Shown here in pieces: positions 25,401-34,221 of a stretch of DNA of 64,000 nt. Under the pieces are notes generated by a model. It was not told the DNA's origin, ran no database searches, and saw only the letters and a list, made by a program, of their open reading frames with translations. How positions within the stretch are numbered: the stretch's first letter is position 1; the number at the start of each line of letters is the position of its first letter. A program made the translations under genes and the position numbers. Source of the DNA: Albibacterium bauzanense (lineage in GTDB: Bacteria; Bacteroidota; Bacteroidia; Sphingobacteriales; Sphingobacteriaceae); assembly GCF_004339765.1 (NCBI RefSeq), contig NZ_SMGO01000003.1, positions 470,562-534,561 of the forward strand, read 5' to 3'.

Positions 25401-26309
25401 ATGACAAGCACTAAAGACTTTGAAGTAATAATAATAGGCGGAAGTTATGCAGGGCTATCAGCTGCAATGGCCTTAGGGCGTTCATTGCGTAATGTTTTAA
25501 TAATTGACAGTGAACTTCCTTGTAATAGGCAGACACCTTATTCTCATAACTTCTTAACACAGGACGGCAAAACACCTAAAGAAATTTCAACGCTCGCCAG
25601 GCAACAAGTTGAAAATTACAAAACCGTAAAGTTTTACAAAGGGCTTGCTACTATGGGAACAAAAACAGTAAATGGTTTTGAAATCACAACAGATACTAAC
25701 GAAAAATTTACAGCAAAGAAATTGATTCTTGCAACTGGTATAAAAGACATTATGCCAGAAATAAAAGGATTTGAAGAATGCTGGGGTATTTCTATTATTC
25801 ATTGTCCATACTGCCACGGTTACGAATATCGAAAGCAAAACACTGGAATACTGGCAAATGGAGCAAAAGCATTTCACCTTGTTTCATTGGTCAATAATTT
25901 AACAGACAATATAACGATTTTGACAAATGGTAAAGCTGATTTTAGTTCAGAACAAATGGAGAAATTAAACAAGCATAGCATAAAAATTATAGAAACAAAC
26001 ATTTCTAAATTTGAACATAAAAACGGACATATACAGAATGTAGTTTTTAGCGATAAAACTAAAAAACCTTTTGATGCCGCTTATGGTGTAATTCCATTTT
26101 TGCAACATTCAGATATACCAGTTTCCCTCGGTTGCGAACTTAACGAACACGGACATATCAAAGTTGATGCTTTTCAAAAGACCACTATTCAAGGTATTTA
26201 TGCATGTGGAGACAATTCAAATATGATGCGTTCAGTTGCTAATGCGGTATATAGTGGTAATATAACCGGGGCAGTGATAAACGGGGAATTAACAAACGAA
26301 CAATTTTAA
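25401..26309 (+). CDS. Thioredoxin-reductase-like NAD(P)/FAD oxidoreductase
   Basis: A 302-residue flavoprotein of the class II pyridine nucleotide-disulfide family. FAD binding: GGSYAG (13-18) and 'GIYACGDNSN' near the C-terminus; the TrxR redox site reads CPYC (Cys135, Cys138) in 'IIHCPYCHGYEYR' instead of CATC. The CPYCHG version is common in TrxR-like enzymes outside the core thioredoxin system. The NAD(P) GxGxxA loop is weak ('GILANGAKAFHL'), so the reductant is uncertain. Probable control by the divergent Fur-family regulator suggests a metal- or peroxide-linked role. A 14-codon remnant follows its stop by 9 bases. Confidence 0.85.
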   Translation: MTSTKDFEVIIIGGSYAGLSAAMALGRSLRNVLIIDSELPCNRQTPYSHNFLTQDGKTPKEISTLARQQVENYKTVKFYKGLATMGTKTVNGFEITTDTNEKFTAKKLILATGIKDIMPEIKGFEECWGISIIHCPYCHGYEYRKQNTGILANGAKAFHLVSLVNNLTDNITILTNGKADFSSEQMEKLNKHSIKIIETNISKFEHKNGHIQNVVFSDKTKKPFDAAYGVIPFLQHSDIPVSLGCELNEHGHIKVDAFQKTTIQGIYACGDNSNMMRSVANAVYSGNITGAVINGELTNEQF

Positions 26310-26318
26310 TTCAATACT

Positions 26319-26360
26319 ATGACAGAGTTCTGGGAAGAAGCCTTTAGTTGTAGAGTTTAG
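26319..26360 (+). pseudogene. Fragment resembling the start of a methyltransferase gene
   Basis: A 13-residue reading frame MTEFWEEAFSCRV followed by a stop begins 9 bases after the flavoprotein stop. The opening resembles small SAM-dependent methyltransferases that begin 'MxxFWExxF', which I recall next to this type of oxidoreductase; the rest is missing. Short length makes this tentative. The adjoining 26361-26590 stretch has only broken short frames. Confidence 0.3.
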
Positions 26361-26591
26361 ATAAGATATTAAAGAAATTATTACTTCCACTCGTTTATTG
26401 GGATTTTCTGCAATTATTTGTATTGGAAGACATAAAAACTTGAAATAAAATATAGCTTTGAAGAAAAGGCGAGGAAAGCTATTGATTTGTGTTGCGTTCA
26501 TGTAACATGTACAACAATATTAGAAACTTGTTGACATTAATCTTTAAACCAATATAATGATATCTAATATTTAGAATTTAACTGAATATGA

Positions 26592-26879
26592 TTAGAATAC
26601 CATTATAAAACTATCCCAACAAGACTACCTCAAGGTTCACCAGTATCACCTGTTTTAAGTAATTTAATTTGTAGGTCTTTGGATACAGAGTTCGCAAGGC
26701 TATGCGAAGAGTTTAAGTGTCATTATACTAGATATGCCGGTGATATAACAATTTCGACTAGAATTAAGACTTTTCTAGTGTTTTTGGAAGTAGGAATAGA
26801 GCTACAGTTGATCATTTGCATATTATCGATATGTTGGTGTTCCACAAAAAGATATTCATTTTATAATTGTCTGGTCTGA
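26592..26879 (+). pseudogene. Decayed reverse transcriptase (retron/RVT_1-type) fragment
   Basis: The frame reads '...TIPTRLPQGSPVSPVLSNLICRSLDTEF...CHYTRYAGDITIS' (about 26610-26760), matching RT motifs 3-5 of retron-like and related bacterial reverse transcriptases. The catalytic YADD is YAGD: the first catalytic aspartate is lost. An in-frame TGA at 26589-26591 cuts off the N-terminal motifs, and after about 26760 the frame loses RT similarity before stopping at 26877. It cannot be functional. A second short frame at about 26840-26956 ('IIVWSEKANDFCEFFIHNYEE') may be another remnant. No msr/msd-like RNA was recognised. Confidence 0.75.
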
Positions 26880-26990
26880 AAAGGCAAATGATTTTTGTGA
26901 ATTCTTCATTCATAATTACGAAGAAAAAACGAGTGATAGATTATTCCTTAAATAAGTATAAGCCTTTTTAGTAAAGACACTCCCCATTAA

Positions 26991-28049
26991 TCAAACAGAA
27001 GAATCAATTTCCCTACTTATTGTTAGAATATCTTCTTCCTTATGTGCGCTGCTAATGACTACTCGATTAAGAAGTGGGTCAGTTGAAAGAGGATAGGAAA
27101 AGCTCGATATTATAATATTCTTCTTTTTCAATAAATCAAATAAACCGGTATCTGGAAAATAAAAGCCGGGGAAATTATTTACGGAGATATTATGCTTTCT
27201 AGTGTGTTTTCGGAATAAAGCAATATTATGCTGCAGTACGGCATACTTTTCCCTATAAATGTCCTCCGCATGAATAAATGTATACATAGCTGCAGGAGCT
27301 GGTGGCGACGCACCAAGATAAATACTTGTGTTCTTCAATTGCTCAATAGCCCGATTATCCGCTAGAATCACTCCAGCGTCAATTCCTAAGCCTTTCGCCA
27401 TCGAGGCCACTATAATACTTCGAAAACAATCACGCTTAGGAACATTCGCCACCACTGCACTTCCCTCTAGTCGTAAAATTCCAATCCCATGTGAGTCATC
27501 TAAAAGAAAAGTAATGTTCTTACCTTCGTGAACTTCTTCAAAAAATGAAAAATCATAGATTTCAGGCACCAAACTATCAATCGTATTACTCACTACCACA
27601 AAGTCATTATTCAGACTATCGTTAATATATCGAATAATAAAGTTTAACCAATCAGTAAAAGAAAGTGGAGAGTTAGGTCTACTATCTAACCACAAGGCCG
27701 GATGACAATCAGGTGCATAAAGTAGTTCTCCTTGAGTGGAGAAATATTTAATAGCCATTTGTGCAGCAAGAAATCCACTTGACATAATTAAAGCACTCTC
27801 AGCTTGAAATCGTTTGGCTGCTATTTCTTCAGCTTTGTCGTATACATTCAGCTGAACGTTATTACTTCGAGAAGTACCATTATTGACCCCATAACGAATC
27901 AATCCTTCTGTATATAAATTAATGAAATCTGAATTATTGTTTAAACCTAAATAAGCGGTCCCACCAAAAAACAAATAACTATCATCCTCAACTTCAATTT
28001 TACGATCGCTAGCAACCTCTAAACTCCGAAATGAAAAACTCTTATCCAT
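26991..28049 (-). CDS. PLP-dependent alpha-oxoamine-synthase-family aminotransferase-fold enzyme
   Basis: A 352-residue fold-type I PLP enzyme related to 8-amino-7-oxononanoate synthase, serine palmitoyltransferase and KBL. Landmarks: 'YLGLNNNSDFINLYTEGLIRYGVNNGTSRSNNVQLNVYDKAEEIAAKRFQAESALIMSSGFLAAQMAI', 'LLDDSHGIGIL' (184-193, PLP-binding Asp and His) and 'SMAKGLG' with Schiff-base Lys219. It is shorter than BioF (about 384) and no bio or sphingolipid gene is adjacent, so the substrate is open. Sphingobacteriales make sphingolipids, but the main SPT is longer; I make no specific call. Confidence 0.75.
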   Translation of the reverse strand: MDKSFSFRSLEVASDRKIEVEDDSYLFFGGTAYLGLNNNSDFINLYTEGLIRYGVNNGTSRSNNVQLNVYDKAEEIAAKRFQAESALIMSSGFLAAQMAIKYFSTQGELLYAPDCHPALWLDSRPNSPLSFTDWLNFIIRYINDSLNNDFVVVSNTIDSLVPEIYDFSFFEEVHEGKNITFLLDDSHGIGILRLEGSAVVANVPKRDCFRSIIVASMAKGLGIDAGVILADNRAIEQLKNTSIYLGASPPAPAAMYTFIHAEDIYREKYAVLQHNIALFRKHTRKHNISVNNFPGFYFPDTGLFDLLKKKNIIISSFSYPLSTDPLLNRVVISSAHKEEDILTISREIDSSV

Positions 28050-28215
28050 ACTATTTGCTTCAGTGAAACTAATTTAGCAATTGCGTATAATATTTGTTGG
28101 TTTTTATTCATTAATTAAGTACTTAAGGCGCTTTTTAAATATAAACTCTGCCGAAACTCTGCCAAATTACCTATAAATTAGATTATATGAAACCTACGAA
28201 AGTGCCTTTAAACGA

Positions 28216-28245
28216 AAAAGAGCGACTCTTTAGAATCGCTCTTTT
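28216..28245 (-). terminator. Terminator of tRNA-Ser
   Basis: Ten-bp stem (28216-28225 with 28236-28245), 10-base loop, flanked by A/T runs on both sides so that it can act in either direction. It lies 5 bases beyond the tRNA-Ser 3' end. Confidence 0.75.
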
Positions 28246-28250
28246 ATCTG

Positions 28251-28337
28251 CGGAGAGAGAGGGATTCGAACCCTCGGTACCGTTTCCAGTACGACAGTTT
28301 AGCAAACTGTTCCTTTCGGCCACTCAGGCATCTCTCC
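28251..28337 (-). tRNA. tRNA-Ser(GCT)
   Basis: An 87-nt class II tRNA on the minus strand: acceptor GGAGAGA/TCTCTCC, anticodon arm ACAGT-TTGCTAA-ACTGT with anticodon GCT, an extended variable arm (CGTACTGGAAACGGTACC), and the T-loop GGTTCGAATCC. Discriminator is G; CCA is not encoded. Confidence 0.95.
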
Positions 28338-28350
28338 TTATTTTGGAATG

Positions 28351-28380
28351 CAAATATAGCAATTCAATCTACTCCACAAA
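28351..28380 (-). promoter_or_regulatory. Promoter of tRNA-Ser
   Basis: On the minus strand TTTG (28377-28380), 18 bases, TATATTTG (28351-28358): Bacteroidota promoter form, ending 13 bases before the tRNA. Confidence 0.7.
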
Positions 28381-28416
28381 AATAATTTGAACATTCACTA
28401 GAGTTAATTTTAAGAA

Positions 28417-30519
28417 CTAAATTATCTCTGATTTTTTCTCTTTCGTAATATCATAATCAACCCTAACATGATAGATACTCATTAGCATGGTTTTAAATAT
28501 CCCACGGATAATTTCAATCTCTTGCAAAGTGATATTACTATTCTTTAATTGATTCTGAGAAAGCTTATAATCTATAATTTTATCAACCAATCCGCTTATA
28601 CTTTCAGCATTAGGCTCTTTAAGACTTCGGGAAGCCGCCTCAACTGAATCAGCAAGCATAAGCACGGCAGTTTCTTTCGAGAATGGAATTGGACCCGGAT
28701 ATCTAAACAAATCCTCATCTACAAACTTCTCAGGGAAGGTTTTAATATAAGACTGGTAAAAATAATCTACACGAGTGGTTCCATGATGTGATTTGATAAA
28801 ATCAATAATCTCTTCAGGCAAACCTGCTTTCCGGGCCATCTCCATACCTTTAGGAACATGCGCAATAATAATCTGCGCACTTTGCTCAAAAGTAAGTCCA
28901 TCATGCGGATTATACCCCTTCGTTTGATTCTCTATAAAGTACTGAGGATTCATTGTCTTACCAATATCATGATATAATGCACCAGCCCGAATTAACAAAG
29001 TGTTCCCTCCTATTTTATACATCGCCGCTTCTGCCAGGTTCGCTACCTGTAAAGAGTGCTGAAATGTGCCCGGCGCTTTGTATGACATTTCACGCAATAA
29101 CCGGGAATTCGTATTCGTTAGCTCCATCAACGTTACATCAGATGTAATTCCGAAGAAGCGTTCAAAAGCATAAATTAATGGGTATGCAAGTAAAGTAAGA
29201 AGAACACTGACAGCAAAAGGAACAAAGTCTAACCAGCGAACATCATCCAAAGATCCGTTCCGTATTAATACCATCCCCAAATAGGCAACAAAATAGGTGC
29301 TTAAAATAAATATAGCCGAAAGCAAGAATTGTTCACGCTTTACCAATGTTTTTATACTGTAAATAGCCACCATTCCAGCGGTTAATTGTAAAAACACAAA
29401 TTCAAAACTATTAGGTACAAAATAGGCAGCAACCAATACCATCAATAAATGAATATTGAGGGCCATTCGTGTATCAAACAACACTCTAATAATAATCGGA
29501 ACAATACAGAAAGGTATAAAATAAAGACTCGGGAGCCTGATATTAACCGACCACGATAATAAAACCAACATCGAAGTTACCACAAACAAGATCAGCGTTA
29601 ACAAACGATTATCATCAAATATATCCTTCCTGAATAAATACAAGAATGTCATTAGAAGGATAATAATAAGTCCGACAATCAATACCTGGCCTAATACCAC
29701 TACTGTTATATCGCCACCAATACGCGCCTCCTCCTCATACGCCACTCGCAAAGATTCTATCTTTTGATAAGCCTCATTATTGATTGTAGAACCTTCAGAA
29801 ATAATGAGCTCCCCTTTCTGAACCATCCCCCTCGTTGTAGAAATATTTGCTAAAGCATCAGCTTCCAGCTTATTGGTAAGCTGCTCATTGAAAAGATAAT
29901 TGTTCTGTATATAATCAGGAATGAGCTTCTTTAACCACTCTTTCTCTACAATCCTATCGTTTGCATTTATTGCTTCATCAATATACTGCAAGGCTTTCTC
30001 TTGGGTAAAAACATCGGCCGTATTTTTCTGTGAAGAAACATTATCGGTAAGTAAGGTAAAATTATAATTATCACCCTCAATCTGGAATTTCTTTGTTGGC
30101 GACATAACTCCATCCGAATAGATCTTTTGGAGAATTACCGTGGCAAATTTATTATAAACAGGCTCCTGATCAGGATCAAAAGTGGTATTTCGCCATTTAG
30201 TTTCCAAATCTGCCTGCATACGGGCTACTTGGTTTTCAGCGACTTGTGATTGAAAGTTATAAATCGGATTTATTGATTGCAAAACATCATCCCGATCCTT
30301 ATTAATCTCCTCCTGTGTTTTTAGAATAGCGAAGTTATAAGGCGACACAAGATCCTCATGCATCCAAACTTTTCCTTTCTCAAACTCAAAGCGAAACCTT
30401 GGATGTTTAGGTAAGAAAAATGCAATCACACCAATGCATAAAATCATCAATCCGTATTTGAAAAATTGCGGATACTGACTAAATAAATTGATTCGATATG
30501 TTGATGCAGAACGATTCAC
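28417..30519 (-). CDS. 7TM-HD phosphodiesterase, PgpH-like (predicted c-di-AMP hydrolase)
   Basis: A 700-residue membrane enzyme: one N-terminal helix (about 20-38), a large extracellular 7TMR-HDED domain (about 45-270), seven helices (about 275-465), and a cytoplasmic HD domain with 'GTFQHSLQVANLAEAA' and 'GALYHDIGKTMNPQYF' (His-Asp pair near residue 517) and 'SHHGTTRVDYFY'. PgpH of Listeria hydrolyses c-di-AMP with this architecture. c-di-AMP controls K+ uptake in several phyla, so the presence of Kdp and Kup in the same window is suggestive. It begins 54 bases downstream of the symporter stop on the same strand. Confidence 0.9.
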   Translation of the reverse strand: MNRSASTYRINLFSQYPQFFKYGLMILCIGVIAFFLPKHPRFRFEFEKGKVWMHEDLVSPYNFAILKTQEEINKDRDDVLQSINPIYNFQSQVAENQVARMQADLETKWRNTTFDPDQEPVYNKFATVILQKIYSDGVMSPTKKFQIEGDNYNFTLLTDNVSSQKNTADVFTQEKALQYIDEAINANDRIVEKEWLKKLIPDYIQNNYLFNEQLTNKLEADALANISTTRGMVQKGELIISEGSTINNEAYQKIESLRVAYEEEARIGGDITVVVLGQVLIVGLIIILLMTFLYLFRKDIFDDNRLLTLILFVVTSMLVLLSWSVNIRLPSLYFIPFCIVPIIIRVLFDTRMALNIHLLMVLVAAYFVPNSFEFVFLQLTAGMVAIYSIKTLVKREQFLLSAIFILSTYFVAYLGMVLIRNGSLDDVRWLDFVPFAVSVLLTLLAYPLIYAFERFFGITSDVTLMELTNTNSRLLREMSYKAPGTFQHSLQVANLAEAAMYKIGGNTLLIRAGALYHDIGKTMNPQYFIENQTKGYNPHDGLTFEQSAQIIIAHVPKGMEMARKAGLPEEIIDFIKSHHGTTRVDYFYQSYIKTFPEKFVDEDLFRYPGPIPFSKETAVLMLADSVEAASRSLKEPNAESISGLVDKIIDYKLSQNQLKNSNITLQEIEIIRGIFKTMLMSIYHVRVDYDITKEKKSEII

Positions 30520-30572
30520 GGGCGATTGTTTAATTCAAAATTAAGATTTCTAAAGACAATACACCCTATTCA

Positions 30573-32471
30573 TCATTTAATATTTTTCTTAAAAGATGAA
30601 ATAAGAAATAAGGTCAATGCAGATAATGGGAAGGAAATTATAGCTGGATTTTCCAATTGATGTATCGCATCTATAGGGTTTAAACCATAAAGAGCCCACA
30701 TAGATGGAGATGTTAAAATAATAGCCAACGATGAAACAATACCCATTACAATCGACCAAGAAATCCCTTTGGCAGTTGTTTTTTTCCAGAATAGAAGAAA
30801 CAATATCGCGGGTAAATTAGCTGATGCTGCTATGGCAAAAGCCCAACCAACAAGGAAAGAAACGTTCATACCTTTAAAGGAAACCCCTAAAGCTATAGCA
30901 AATAAACCAACAACAATAGCGGCAATCTTCCCGGCTTTTACTTTATTTACATCGCTTAAATTTTTATTAAAATAACCATCTAAAAGATCATGAGCAATTG
31001 CTCCTGAAGATGCAACAAGCAATCCGGCAACGGTTCCTAAAACAGTTGCAAATGCAATGGCCGAGATAACTGAAAAAAGTACTACTCCAAAAGCTCTTGC
31101 CAAAAGCGGAGCTGCCATATTGCTTGATTCAACATCCATAACACCATTCGTTGCTGCACCTAAACCCATAAATAATGTCAGTATATAGAAAGTGCCAATT
31201 GCTGCAATTGCAAGAATAGTCGATTTCCGAGCATCTCTTGGAGAATGCACAGTATAATACCGTATCAAAATATGCGGCAAAGCAGCAGTGCCTAAAAACA
31301 GAGCCAGCATTAATGAAACAAAATCCATTTTACTCCATAAACTTGCACCTTTACCAATCTTATATTTTAAGCCTGGTAAAAGAAAATCTTTACCCTCAAT
31401 TTCATTTTGATAAAATAAAGATACATTTCCATTATTATCCAGGAACTTCACATTTGTAAATCGGACAACTGTACTCTCTTTAATAATATTCAAATATTCA
31501 AAGGGTCCTACAGGACCTGTTTTATCAACCTCTTTGCCATTAACAATTATCTTACTTAAGTGGCCAACCTGATAAAAATTACCGTTTTCTTTTGGCTCTC
31601 CGTTATAAAGCTGAGTTCCATTTTCATCTTCTGTAATCGATAGTACTTCTTTTAATACATAGCGATTATCCGATTGTACAAGATCAAACCACCTGGATAC
31701 ACCATCTTTTTCAAGATTCACAAACTCTTTTCCCTGTACCTCAGTTTGTGTTATTACATTCCAATCCTCTACCCTTTCTACCTTACCGTCTTTTATCTCC
31801 GGCGAGAGCTCTAAAAATTCATGATAAGCTTGATTTTTATGATCCGGATTTAAGGTAAAACCATTTTTTAGAATATATATGGTTAAAATAGTTGATAGTA
31901 CTATCAATAGCCCGCCTTTTAAGAACTGAACATAGGTCGTAGATGTCATTCCTGCTGTGGCAACAATAACGATAACAATAATACCTACCAAAAATACACC
32001 TACCCAATGAGGTAAGCCCAATAATGGAGTCACCAAATCACCTGCTCCAACCATTTGAGGGATCAGGTAAAATATAGAAACAATTAACGTACTGATAGAT
32101 GCAGTCAAGGTAACCAGCCTTGATTGAAAGGTTGAGTTTAGAGCATCAGAAAATGTATACTTTCCTAATTTCTTAAAAGGTTCGGCTACTAAAAAGAGAG
32201 CAACCATCCACCCGGCTAAAAAACCAATAGCATATAAAAAGCCATCAAAACCAGAAACGGCAATCATTCCGCAGATTCCTAAAAAAGAGGCTGCAGACAA
32301 ATAATCACCGGCAAATGCCACCCCATTGATTGACCAATGAATTTGTCCACCTGCGGCATAATACGATGAGGCAGATTTAGTCTTCCTTCCAAAATAAAAC
32401 GAAAGGCCTAATACCAAACCTACAAATACAATAAAAAAGAACAATGCAGTATAAGAGATCCCATAAATCAT
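30573..32471 (-). CDS. actP: Sodium:solute symporter, acetate-permease (ActP) type, with large hydrophilic insertion
   Basis: A 632-residue member of the SSS family, about 80 residues longer than E. coli ActP. Core helices carry 'GDYLSAASFLGICGMIAVSGFDGFLYAIGFLAGW' and 'TYVQFLKGGLLIVLSTIL', and 'GTAALPHILIRYYTVHSPRDARKS' is the ActP signature. Residues about 205-378 form a hydrophilic stretch between two helices. It overlaps the small YjcH/DUF485-like protein by 4 bases (ATGA), as in the yjcH-actP operon. The usual substrates are acetate and short carboxylates; substrate is inference. Confidence 0.88.
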   Translation of the reverse strand: MIYGISYTALFFFIVFVGLVLGLSFYFGRKTKSASSYYAAGGQIHWSINGVAFAGDYLSAASFLGICGMIAVSGFDGFLYAIGFLAGWMVALFLVAEPFKKLGKYTFSDALNSTFQSRLVTLTASISTLIVSIFYLIPQMVGAGDLVTPLLGLPHWVGVFLVGIIVIVIVATAGMTSTTYVQFLKGGLLIVLSTILTIYILKNGFTLNPDHKNQAYHEFLELSPEIKDGKVERVEDWNVITQTEVQGKEFVNLEKDGVSRWFDLVQSDNRYVLKEVLSITEDENGTQLYNGEPKENGNFYQVGHLSKIIVNGKEVDKTGPVGPFEYLNIIKESTVVRFTNVKFLDNNGNVSLFYQNEIEGKDFLLPGLKYKIGKGASLWSKMDFVSLMLALFLGTAALPHILIRYYTVHSPRDARKSTILAIAAIGTFYILTLFMGLGAATNGVMDVESSNMAAPLLARAFGVVLFSVISAIAFATVLGTVAGLLVASSGAIAHDLLDGYFNKNLSDVNKVKAGKIAAIVVGLFAIALGVSFKGMNVSFLVGWAFAIAASANLPAILFLLFWKKTTAKGISWSIVMGIVSSLAIILTSPSMWALYGLNPIDAIHQLENPAIISFPLSALTLFLISSFKKNIK

Positions 32472-32764
32472 AATTCAACCTCCTTCCCTTCCATTTCCTT
32501 TTCCATTTGATCTTCATAGCGCGAGCAGAAAAAATTATAAAGAATCCCCAATAGTACAGCAAAAACGATCAAACCAATACCATAAAGGGTCGCTAAATTC
32601 AAACCTCCAAGGGTTTCAATAGCTAATAATTCATAATTAATTACCCCTATAGCCACGAAGCCTCCATAGAGGATGAAGTAAATAAAGAAAAAAATAATTC
32701 CTAAGCGTGCTTTTTTCTTTGAAGCATAATCAGGTTTGTGAGAAATAGAAGGTTTGTGAATCAT
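32468..32764 (-). CDS. YjcH-like (DUF485) small membrane protein
   Basis: A 98-residue protein from the ATG at 32764; a longer frame upstream adds 32 residues without recognisable signal and is less likely. Two hydrophobic helices (about 22-42 and 58-80) and the 'KKKARLGIIFFFIYFILYGGFV' start fit DUF485 proteins. Such genes precede acetate permease; the role of the protein is not established. It overlaps the symporter by 4 bases, indicating translational coupling. Confidence 0.8.
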   Translation of the reverse strand: MIHKPSISHKPDYASKKKARLGIIFFFIYFILYGGFVAIGVINYELLAIETLGGLNLATLYGIGLIVFAVLLGILYNFFCSRYEDQMEKEMEGKEVEL

Positions 32765-33012
32765 AAAATTGGTTAAAAACTGGTTAAAAGAAAGCAGAAG
32801 ACTGAACGTTTTATATTTAAAACCTCGTAAATTCCTCAGATTGCAAAACCAAATTGACAAAAAATTCGATATTTACAAAATTCCAAAGAAATTTAAATAC
32901 TACAGAAAGCCGAAAACCTCCAATGGCAATATTTTGTTATACATTTGTTATAAATAGCAACTAACGAATTGTAACAAACATCATTACCTCCACAAAAGCA
33001 AAAAAATACAAT

Positions 33013-34194
33013 ATGTCAATCCAGGAAGTATTTATTGTATCGGCCGTAAGAACTCCCATTGGCAGCTTTGGTGGAAAACTATCTGCTCTATCTGCTACAG
33101 AATTAGCTGGTAAGGCAATCACTGAAGCTGTTAAGCGTGCAAACATTAATCCCGGCCAAGTCGAAGAAATTTATTTAGGAAACGTACTATCTGCAAATTT
33201 AGGACAAGCTCCCGCCACACAAGCAGCAAAGTTTGCTGGCTTAGCAGATATTCCTGCAACTACCGTAAATAAAGTTTGTGCTTCAGGTATGAAAGCCATT
33301 ATGTTAGCTGCACAAAGCATTTCTTTAGGGCAAAACGACATAGTAGTAGCCGCCGGCACAGAAAGCATGAGCAATGTTCCATATTATTTAGATAAGGCAA
33401 GAACAGGCTATCGCTTAGGAAACAGTGAACTAATAGATGGATTAGTAAAAGACGGTCTATGGGATGTCTATAACGACTATCATATGGGTTCCGCAGCCGA
33501 ACTTTGTGCAAGCGAATGTAATATATCTCGCGAAGATCAGGATGCTTATGCAATTGAGTCTTACAAAAGAGCTCAACGTGCTTGTAAAGATGGAAAGTTT
33601 AAAAAAGAGATCGTTCCCATTGAAATTGTTGGACGTAAAGGAGAAATCACCATTATTGACGAAGACGAAGAAATATACAATGTTAACTTTGAGAAAATTC
33701 CTGCATTAAAACCAGTTTTTCAAAAAGAAGGTACAGTAACAGCTGCTAATGCATCAACCTTAAATGATGGCGCAGCAGCCCTGATATTAATGAGTAAGAA
33801 AAAGCTGGAAGAACTTGGTTTAAAGCCCATTGCGCGAATATTAAGCTATGCAGATGCACAACAAGCTCCGGAATGGTTTACAACAGCACCTTCCAAAGCA
33901 ATACCAAAAGCATTGAAGCTAGCGAACATTGAAAGCAAGGATGTAGATTATTATGAAATCAACGAAGCTTTCTCGGTAGTTTCTTTAACTAACAACAAAT
34001 TATTAAATTTGTCGGATGAAAGGGTCAATGTTAATGGGGGTGCAGTTGCGATGGGACATCCCTTAGGCGCTTCAGGTGCAAGAATAGTCGTTACACTATT
34101 GAATGTGCTTGAACAGAATAAAGGCCGAATAGGAGTCGCAGGGATCTGTAATGGTGGCGGTGGTGCCAGCTCAATTGTAATTGAGAATCTATAA
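33013..34194 (+). CDS. Acetyl-CoA C-acyltransferase (thiolase)
   Basis: A 393-residue thiolase that catalyses thiolytic cleavage or condensation of acyl-CoA and acetyl-CoA. Acylation Cys89 in '[11 protein letters not shown]', '[17 protein letters not shown]' with the catalytic His, and C-terminal '[11 protein letters not shown]' with the second cysteine are all present. The length is usual for biosynthetic acetyl-CoA acetyltransferases (AtoB/PhaA). Being 27 bases before the dipeptidyl peptidase does not tell its pathway. A possible -7 element TACATTTG lies at 32940-32947. Confidence 0.95.
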   Translation: MSIQEVFIVSAVRTPIGSFGGKLSALSATELAGKAITEAVKRANINPGQVEEIYLGNVLSANLGQAPATQAAKFAGLADIPATTVNKVCASGMKAIMLAAQSISLGQNDIVVAAGTESMSNVPYYLDKARTGYRLGNSELIDGLVKDGLWDVYNDYHMGSAAELCASECNISREDQDAYAIESYKRAQRACKDGKFKKEIVPIEIVGRKGEITIIDEDEEIYNVNFEKIPALKPVFQKEGTVTAANASTLNDGAAALILMSKKKLEELGLKPIARILSYADAQQAPEWFTTAPSKAIPKALKLANIESKDVDYYEINEAFSVVSLTNNKLLNLSDERVNVNGGAVAMGHPLGASGARIVVTLLNVLEQNKGRIGVAGICNGGGGASSIVIENL

Positions 34195-34221
34195 AATATA
34201 AATCCGTACTTATCTTATTAA

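Noticed and set aside
26310..26600. Retron msr/msd RNA upstream of the RT remnant
   Set aside because: No pair of long inverted repeats or suitable stem-loop was seen; the RT itself is broken.
26679..26879. Open frame as an intact gene
   Set aside because: It contains only the middle of an RT domain with a mutated active site and starts from a TTG within the domain; treated as a pseudogene.
28187..28390. 67-residue open frame over tRNA-Ser
   Set aside because: It covers the antisense of tRNA-Ser and the terminator; it is a chance frame.
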